From positions 1 to 12,284 of the forward strand of contig JALRFC010000023.1 in assembly GCA_023253875.1 (NCBI GenBank): a DNA stretch of 12,284 bases. The letters are read 5' to 3'. The stretch is from Candidatus Kapaibacterium sp. (GTDB taxonomy: Bacteria; Bacteroidota; Ignavibacteria; Kapaibacteriales; UBA961). Within the stretch, counting starts at the first letter, position 1. Every line of letters starts with the position of its first letter. Below, one piece after another: positions 7,643-12,284 of the stretch. The notes below the pieces were generated by a model. The model ran no database searches and was not told the DNA's origin. It worked only from the letters and a program-made list of their open reading frames with translations. A program made the position numbers and the translations under genes.

Positions 7643-8881
7643 TCATTTCGAAAGCGCAATAGTCACTTTATTTGCAGCATCTTCAAGTGTGGTTGCCACG
7701 AGGAATTCCATGCCGGAATTCTTTAAGATTTCACCTGCTTCAATCGCATTGGTGCCTTCAAGACGAACAATAACAGGAGTTGAAACAGATACTTGTTGTA
7801 GAGCTTGTACAATACCATTTGCAACACGATCGCAACGAACAATACCACCAAAAATATTGATGAGCACACATTCAACTGCGGGATCATTTGTCATGATGCG
7901 GAAAGCATTCGCGATGCGCTCAACATTTGCTCCACCCCCAACATCGAGGAAGTTGGCCGGTGCTCCGCCTGCAAGCTGAATGATGTCCATCGTGGCCATT
8001 GCCAAACCTGCACCATTCACCATGCAACCAACATTCCCATCAAGCTTGATATAATTCAAATTGAATTTAGATGCTTCCACTTCGAGTGGATCTTCTTCCG
8101 ACTCATCACGCAATTCTGCGAAATCGGCATGACGATATAATGCATTATCATCAAAGTTCACTTTTGCATCGAGTGCTATGAATTCACCATCTTCAGTCAC
8201 GACAAGGGGATTCACCTCAAGCATGCTACAATCCATGTCTTCATATGCATGATAGAGTTTTTCTATGAATGTGAGGAAACTCTTATATGCCTGACCGGTC
8301 AATCCCAAACCAAAAGCCAAACGACGAGCTTGAAATTGTTGGAATCCAATTGAAGGATCAACAAATTCTTTCAGGATTTTTTCCGGTGTATGTTCAGCAA
8401 CTTCTTCGATATCCATACCACCCTCAGTGGAAACCATGATGATATTACGTGAAGAACCACGATCGAGAAGTATACTGCAATAATATTCATGCGCAATCTT
8501 GCAACCCTCTTCAATAAACATGCGACGGACAACTTTTCCAGCCTCGCCTGTTTGAATGGTCACAAGTGTATTGTCAAAAGTTGCTTCAGCATATTGCTTT
8601 GCCTTTTCCGCAATATCACCATCATAAATCACTGTCACGCCACGAACCGGCTTGCCATATAATTCAAGTGGTTGCTTGGTTTGTGTGTCATGCATGACAC
8701 CTTTGCCTCTTCCTCCGGCATGTATCTGTGATTTAAGTACAATCACATTGATTCCATTGTCAACAAATTCGCTCTTGGCTACAGAGCCGGCTTCATCTGC
8801 TGAAAAAACCGCTTTCCCTTTGAGCACAGGGACATTATAGCGACGCAAAATTTCTTTGGCTTGATACTCGTGGATATTCAT
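7643..8881 (-). CDS. sucC: Succinyl-CoA ligase [ADP-forming] beta subunit
   Basis: A 412-residue protein beginning MNIHEYQAKEILRRY, the standard SucC N-terminus. It is the ATP-grasp subunit that, with SucD, converts succinyl-CoA to succinate with formation of ATP (TCA cycle, cytoplasm). Visible landmarks are the nucleotide-binding KSQIHAGGRGKG near residue 46, LEVNPLVVTEDGEFIALDAKV in the grasp domain, GAGLAMATMD, NFLDVGGGANVERI, and NIFGGIVRCDRVANGI in the CoA-ligase domain. It is slightly longer than E. coli SucC (388). The frame stays open 40 codons upstream to an ATG at 9001. That extension is unlike SucC and contains the predicted promoter, so 8881 is chosen. No sucD is in the window, and the next minus-strand gene downstream is aconitase. 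Confidence 0.96.
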   Translation of the reverse strand: MNIHEYQAKEILRRYNVPVLKGKAVFSADEAGSVAKSEFVDNGINVIVLKSQIHAGGRGKGVMHDTQTKQPLELYGKPVRGVTVIYDGDIAEKAKQYAEATFDNTLVTIQTGEAGKVVRRMFIEEGCKIAHEYYCSILLDRGSSRNIIMVSTEGGMDIEEVAEHTPEKILKEFVDPSIGFQQFQARRLAFGLGLTGQAYKSFLTFIEKLYHAYEDMDCSMLEVNPLVVTEDGEFIALDAKVNFDDNALYRHADFAELRDESEEDPLEVEASKFNLNYIKLDGNVGCMVNGAGLAMATMDIIQLAGGAPANFLDVGGGANVERIANAFRIMTNDPAVECVLINIFGGIVRCDRVANGIVQALQQVSVSTPVIVRLEGTNAIEAGEILKNSGMEFLVATTLEDAANKVTIALSK

Positions 8882-8964
8882 GGTGGTTGACCAAGTATTG
8901 AAAATTGTTTTCGCGATTCCTTGTTGAACCGCTAAATTGTTGGATATTCTCGTTAAAACAGATT

Positions 8965-8996
8965 CAAAACTACCAAATCGGCATGGGATAGCCAAA
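8965..8996 (-). promoter_or_regulatory. Bacteroidota-type promoter for sucC
   Basis: On the minus strand TTTG (8996-8993), 20 nt, then TAGTTTTG (8972-8965) fit the TTTG / TAnnTTTG consensus. Transcription would begin near 8958, giving a leader of about 77 nt before the sucC start at 8881. It lies in the 129-nt divergent gap shared with the PhnD-like gene, for which I could not find a matching promoter. Confidence 0.4.
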
Positions 8997-9010
8997 ACCA
9001 TGCGAATACC

Positions 9011-9940
9011 ATGAAAATCGGATCATTCTATCTCTCCCTCATTGCCGTGATTTTGCTCTATTTGAGCATCAAACCAATGATGGAATCCACTGAAATCGGA
9101 AGTGAAGGCAATCCAATTCGCATTTTACTCACGCCTTCTGTGGATGCCCAAAAATTGAGTAATAGCGCCGATAGTCTCGTTGCTTATTTGGAAGCAAAAA
9201 CGGGATATCATTTCGTGGCGACATTTCCCACGAGTTTTATCGCTGTTGTAGAAGCCTTTGGAAGCGGAAAGGCAGATATCGCCGCCATGAATACATTCAG
9301 CTATATCCTCGCACATCAAAAATATGGCGTAAAAGCCGCTCTGAAAGTCATTCGTAGAGATGGAGAAACCACGTATCGCGGACAATTCATCGCAAAAGCA
9401 AATAGCGGAATCAATTCCATAGAAGATCTTCGCGGTAGAAAAATCGCATTCGTGGATGCTGCCTCAACTTCAGGATATATCTTACCAAAAGCACTGCTCG
9501 ACAAAAAAGGGATTAAACCCGCTGAAGAGGTTTTTGCGATGAGACATGATAATGTAGTGACAATGGTCTATCAAGATCAAGTGGAAGCTGGTGCAACCTA
9601 TTATTCCCCACCGGATAAAAAGACGGGAGAAATCCTCGATGCTAGAGCAAGAGTAAGCAAACAATATCCTGATATATTTTCGACAGTAAAGATCATTGGA
9701 TTCACCGAGAGCATACCAAATGACCCATTTGTGTTTCGTGCGGATTTTCCTGAAGACATGAAAAAGGAATTGATTCAAGCATTACTTGATTTTCAGTCAA
9801 CTCCGGCAGGGAAGGAAACATTGTATGCGACGTATAGCGTGGAAGGTTTGGCACCTACCACAGACAAAGATTATGATGTATTGCGCACAATGATCGCAAC
9901 ATTCGGTGGTGATCTTGAAAAAGCTCTGAAGAAAAAATAA
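9011..9940 (+). CDS. PhnD-like phosphate/phosphonate ABC substrate-binding protein
   Basis: A 309-residue periplasmic binding protein of the PhnD/phosphonate-binding family (PF12974 type). Residues 1-22 are a hydrophobic export segment with no lipobox cysteine; the protein may be secreted or stay anchored. The mature part opens with the type II binding-protein strand NPIRILLTPS. It has the family signatures SFIAVVEAFGSGKADIAAMNTFSYIL (residues 76-100), LRGRKIAFVDAASTSGYILP (140-160, the ligand-binding SxSGY/xLP loop) and ESIPNDPFVFR. The ligand is likely an oxyanion such as phosphate, phosphite or a phosphonate, but family members also bind other compounds. No permease (PhnE) or ATPase (PhnC) gene is adjacent. 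It is divergent from sucC and convergent with the surface-protein gene, with an 11-nt gap. Confidence 0.85.
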   Translation: MKIGSFYLSLIAVILLYLSIKPMMESTEIGSEGNPIRILLTPSVDAQKLSNSADSLVAYLEAKTGYHFVATFPTSFIAVVEAFGSGKADIAAMNTFSYILAHQKYGVKAALKVIRRDGETTYRGQFIAKANSGINSIEDLRGRKIAFVDAASTSGYILPKALLDKKGIKPAEEVFAMRHDNVVTMVYQDQVEAGATYYSPPDKKTGEILDARARVSKQYPDIFSTVKIIGFTESIPNDPFVFRADFPEDMKKELIQALLDFQSTPAGKETLYATYSVEGLAPTTDKDYDVLRTMIATFGGDLEKALKKK

Positions 9941-9951
9941 TTGCCTTTGAA

Positions 9952-10902
9952 TCAGCGGAGAATCATCACCGTACCGGTATGCACATTCCCTTGTGCAATG
10001 CCCTTCAACATATACAGCCCGGCAGATAAATCAGAAGTGGAGATGATTCCATTCTCCACTTTACTCACCCAGACACCTTGTACGGTGTATAGATCACATT
10101 CTTGCAAACCAGCAATGACTCTTGTAATCCCATCAGCACTTGCATGAACTGGGTTTGGAGCCACTTGTATCGTCTCCTCCATGCGCACTTTCTCATTGAT
10201 TACAGCTATCGCATCCAAATCAAATCCGCATGTCGGAAATGGCGTAGGCCAAGGATCATTGATGATAGCTCCTTGTGCATCATAAGAAGCAAAACGTGGA
10301 TCAATGGAGCCAATAACATCCACCACACGGACATGCGTGATAGATTGAATGTCGATACCAATACTATCTTTCAATTCCGACAAATCGAATGGAGTGCCAT
10401 ATCCACCACGATATTTACCCGCAAGATTATTCAGCTTACGCACATCAGGAATACGATCAAAAGGACCAATCTGCTTTTCAGTTGGTGTGAGAGAAGTCGC
10501 AGGAAAACGCACAAAATGCACACCATCACTGCTCACTTCGACAAAAGCAAGCTCCAAAAAATAATCTTCAAAGGAATTTTCAAATATGGCAAAATCGGGT
10601 CCGGGACCATCGGCTATTGGTTGAGCAAACATAATCGTCGCCATACCACCATCCCCAAGACTCATCACTTCGAAGTCCGCCATACCGAGAACAGTATGTA
10701 CACCTTCACGATCTACCGTTCCGGCACTCTGATTTGCAATCGAAACAAAACCCGGTTGAATCTGACATGAAATACCCCATTTCAATCCCATTTGATCAGC
10801 AGGAATGGCATCACTTCCCGGCATGCCCACTCTATCCGGAAATTGCGCAAAAATGCTTGTCACACACAAAAGCATGACAAGCATGTTCAATATGCATTTC
10901 AT
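9952..10902 (-). CDS. T9SS-secreted surface protein in a B12-riboswitch operon
   Basis: A 316-residue protein. Residues 1-19 are a signal peptide (LLCVTSIFA-Q). Residues about 22-237 are one conserved domain rich in beta strands with GPDFAIFENSF, ELAFVEVSSDGVHFVRFP, NNLAGKYRGGYGTPFDL, HVRVVDVIGSID and INDPWPTPFPTCGFDLDAIAV. Residues about 245-316 are a type A T9SS sorting domain (APNPV..., LYTVQGVWV, STSDLSAGLYMLKG, ending VMILR). It should cross the outer membrane by the type IX system and stay attached to the surface. I recognise the central domain as a Bacteroidota surface-protein type but know no established activity. Its ATG overlaps the stop of the DUF6580 gene (ATGA), so it is co-translated and shares B12 control. 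A role in capturing corrinoid or cobalt at the cell surface is inference. Confidence 0.88.
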   Translation of the reverse strand: MKCILNMLVMLLCVTSIFAQFPDRVGMPGSDAIPADQMGLKWGISCQIQPGFVSIANQSAGTVDREGVHTVLGMADFEVMSLGDGGMATIMFAQPIADGPGPDFAIFENSFEDYFLELAFVEVSSDGVHFVRFPATSLTPTEKQIGPFDRIPDVRKLNNLAGKYRGGYGTPFDLSELKDSIGIDIQSITHVRVVDVIGSIDPRFASYDAQGAIINDPWPTPFPTCGFDLDAIAVINEKVRMEETIQVAPNPVHASADGITRVIAGLQECDLYTVQGVWVSKVENGIISTSDLSAGLYMLKGIAQGNVHTGTVMILR

Positions 10903-11471
10903 ATCTGTTCTGTCTTGGCAATCGGAATGTGTAATGCTTTGCTAGCCAATGCAAAACCACCGAATAATATGCCGGAATACATCAAATCACCAATGAAACT
11001 TCCCTGCAAGAATGGTAAGCCGGCAGCATAACTCATCATCAATCCATCTAATGATTGAGGATAAAGTGGATTTCCAATCCATGCACCGAAATTCGTGATG
11101 AGGAAAAAGATAGAAGTCGCAAGAATGCTGCTCGATGCAATGCGAGTGATTGTTACTGTGTTCAGCAACATATAACCCATCATGATAATCAATGCATAAC
11201 TGCCATAGACCCAAGCAGAACCAGCATAAAACCATGTGAAACCATCAAATAATTCAGCATATATCACATTATTGATGAAGAGATCACTCAGCCATGTGGC
11301 CAAAAATGGAATCAATAATGCCATCCATTTGCGTGAAAAATATGCAGAGCCCAATAAGCCCATTGCGGCTATTGGCGACATATTATATGGATGAGGAATG
11401 ATTCTGCCGAAAGCGGCAATGAGGATAAGAACAGTCAGTAGAATGAGTCTTGTATGCATCTGTGGCTTCAT
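10899..11471 (-). CDS. DUF6580-family putative transport membrane protein
   Basis: A 190-residue integral membrane protein with five to six hydrophobic segments. It has the DUF6580 signatures: GRIIPHPYNMSPIAAMGLLG (residues 22-41), PFLATWLSDLFINN (55-68), NFGAWIGNPLYPQSLDGL (127-144) and AGLPFLQGSFIGDLMYSGILFGG (150-172). Its size and topology recall the small substrate-binding S components of ECF transporters, but no ATPase is in the window and that relation is inference. The start at ATG 11471 is preceded by AGGTG at 8 nt. A longer open frame reaches ATG 11657, but those 62 codons are the riboswitch read as protein (Arg/Cys-rich, unlike the family), so it is rejected. First gene of a two-gene operon, overlapping the T9SS protein by 4 nt. 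Confidence 0.88.
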   Translation of the reverse strand: MKPQMHTRLILLTVLILIAAFGRIIPHPYNMSPIAAMGLLGSAYFSRKWMALLIPFLATWLSDLFINNVIYAELFDGFTWFYAGSAWVYGSYALIIMMGYMLLNTVTITRIASSSILATSIFFLITNFGAWIGNPLYPQSLDGLMMSYAAGLPFLQGSFIGDLMYSGILFGGFALASKALHIPIAKTEQI

Positions 11472-11509
11472 GGTATCAACACCTAAAATAAATCGAAAGT
11501 GTGGCCATG
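11469..11509 (-). promoter_or_regulatory. Candidate start-sequestering hairpin (riboswitch output)
   Basis: On the minus strand CATGG (11509-11505) can pair with CCATG (11473-11469), which includes the start codon. ACAC (11502-11499) can pair with GTGT (11482-11479), covering part of the AGGTG ribosome-binding sequence. The loop is about 16 nt and AT-rich. Such a helix would hide both translation signals and would be a suitable translational output for the aptamer just upstream. No terminator-like hairpin with a U-tract is seen there. How ligand binding shifts this pairing cannot be determined by eye. Confidence 0.4.
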
Positions 11510-11528
11510 GACGAATGTCGTACCGCAG

Positions 11529-11670
11529 ATGCCCGCACCTTCTCGTGAGTGCTATGCATTGACGCTCAAGCTCAGTATCCGGCTGATCCATAATGGATTC
11601 ACGGTTGCACGACAGCTCAGGATTCACACCTGATTCCTTCTTGTCAATTAATGACAAAACTTGAGGTCTA
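11529..11670 (-). promoter_or_regulatory. Cobalamin riboswitch
   Basis: Read on the minus strand, the conserved core is 11637-11595: GGAATCAGGTGTGAATCCTG, followed by AGCTGTCGTGCAACCGTGAA. This parallels the E. coli btuB element (GAATCCAGTGCGAATCTGG, then AGCTGACGCGCAGCGGTAA). The B12-box equivalent AGCCGGATAC follows at 11584-11575. The closing stem is GACCTCAAG (11668-11660) with CTTGAGCGTC (11570-11561), one bulge. Inner helices include TTGTCA/TGACAA (11656-11641 region), TCAGG/CCTGA, and ATCC/GGAT where larger forms carry more helices, so this is a compact version. A 3' hairpin (AUGC..GCAC / GUGC..GCAU, 11559-11529) has a loop with UCACG that can kiss UGUGA in the core loop, like L5-L13. 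It should lower expression of the downstream operon when B12 is plentiful. Confidence 0.9.
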
Positions 11671-11686
11671 TGTCAAATGAATGATG

Positions 11687-11716
11687 CAAATCTAATGAGT
11701 TTTTTGAACCGACAAA
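11687..11716 (-). promoter_or_regulatory. Bacteroidota-type promoter for the riboswitch operon
   Basis: On the minus strand TTTG (11716-11713), 18 nt, then TAGATTTG (11694-11687), an exact TAnnTTTG. Predicted transcription start near 11680, about 12 nt before the first arm of the aptamer's closing stem. The placement independently supports both the riboswitch and the downstream start at 11471. The spacer is a little short against the usual 19-20. Confidence 0.55.
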
Positions 11717-11732
11717 GTATTCCCTCAGAAAC

Positions 11733-12257
11733 TCATGCAAGATTCTGTAATTCAGACACCAAATCCCGATCGGTGTCTATGTTCATTTTCTTTCGAATGC
11801 TAAAACGATGATTCTCAACCGTCCTGACCTGAATGGCAAAAAGCTCGGCGATTTCCTTCGTCGTCATACCCGATTTGAGAAGAGAAGCAATGCGTATCTC
11901 CTGATGAGACAGTGTTGGGAATCTCTTGCATAGTGCCTCCATAAATGGTTCATTGTACATCCGTAATTGCGAATGAAACAATTCCCAATCCCGCTTCTTA
12001 GGTCCATCAATATGCAAGGAACGTAATATCTCTTTCAAGATTAGTTTATGATCAGCCCTCTCAATTTCCTTTTTTAAACTAGACAGTACTTTATGTGCAT
12101 TCCCCATGATATCCTTCAATTGAATGAGCTCCAATGTTTTACTCATCAATTCAGATTGTATGGATGAAAATGTTGAGTCCGATTCACGTTTTCTCGTTCC
12201 GCGACCCACTTTACTTTTTTGTACAGTACCCATCGACTGATTATTCCGCTTTGGCAT
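11733..12257 (-). CDS. LuxR/NarL-type HTH transcriptional regulator, short form
   Basis: A 174-residue cytoplasmic protein. Residues 1-28 are basic and Ser/Lys-rich; 30-80 is a probable coiled coil; 86-112 is the WELFHSQLRMYNEPFMEAL segment; 113-174 is a LuxR-type helix-turn-helix (FPTLSHQEIRIASLLKSGMT, KEIAELFAIQVRTVENHRFSIRKKMNI). This resembles the C-terminal half of Bacteroidota regulators that normally carry TPR or sensor domains in front; here there is no sensor or receiver domain. The start has GAGGT 3-4 nt upstream, and an in-frame TGA lies two codons before the ATG, so the frame does not continue upstream. It ends 17 nt before the -33 element of the riboswitch operon on the same strand. 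Its targets and signal are unknown; an upstream partner gene outside the window may carry the sensor. Confidence 0.85.
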   Translation of the reverse strand: MPKRNNQSMGTVQKSKVGRGTRKRESDSTFSSIQSELMSKTLELIQLKDIMGNAHKVLSSLKKEIERADHKLILKEILRSLHIDGPKKRDWELFHSQLRMYNEPFMEALCKRFPTLSHQEIRIASLLKSGMTTKEIAELFAIQVRTVENHRFSIRKKMNIDTDRDLVSELQNLA

Positions 12258-12284
12258 AAGACCTCAATTGCTATGTATTCCCTT

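Noticed and set aside
10102..10770. 222-codon plus-strand frame opposite the T9SS surface protein
   Set aside because: Antisense to a gene with clear signal peptide and sorting domain; the translation is His/Ile/Arg-rich without domain character.
1..12284. tRNA, rRNA or transposase genes
   Set aside because: No cloverleaf, conserved rRNA stretch or transposase-like reading frame was recognised.

Overview
The window looks like a chromosomal piece of a Bacteroidota/FCB-group bacterium of about 40% GC. Four things point there: a secreted protein with a C-terminal type IX secretion (T9SS) sorting domain, several promoters of the Bacteroidota type (TTTG about 18-20 nt before TAnnTTTG), a mitochondrial-type aconitase, and a short LuxR-type regulator of the kind common in that phylum. 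A deeper lineage such as Kapabacteria/Ignavibacteria is possible but cannot be decided here. Most genes lie on the minus strand, so the map reads from right to left.

Layout. (a) 1-3344, minus: three tandem ankyrin-repeat genes. The last runs off the left edge and overlaps its predecessor by 28 nt. The first has a good start region (3101) that is out of frame with the rest of its reading frame. A promoter-like sequence and a 12-bp inverted repeat lie upstream. (b) 3514-4203, minus: a secreted DsbA-like thioredoxin-fold protein. It is divergent from a four-helix membrane protein (4252-4812, plus) that resembles the DUF4149/TMEM205-like family. (c) 4891-4922: a strong bidirectional terminator between convergent genes. 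(d) 4945-8881, minus: aconitase and, upstream of it, the succinyl-CoA ligase beta subunit, two TCA-cycle enzymes. They are separated by a 451-nt AT-rich gap holding a 31-nt direct repeat and an inverted copy of its core. (e) 9011-9940, plus: a PhnD-like periplasmic binding protein without its transporter. (f) 9952-11716, minus: a two-gene operon under a cobalamin riboswitch, with a DUF6580 membrane protein followed by a T9SS-secreted surface protein (ATGA overlap). (g) 11733-12257, minus: a small LuxR/NarL-type DNA-binding protein.

The most interesting unit is (f). The riboswitch is recognisable from its conserved core, paired arms and a promoter placed correctly upstream. Neither of its two genes is a textbook B12 gene. 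A surface protein plus an inner-membrane protein under B12 control suggests an uncharacterised corrinoid or cobalt acquisition module. A longest-ORF start for the membrane protein would wrongly translate the riboswitch as 62 residues; the true start is at 11471.
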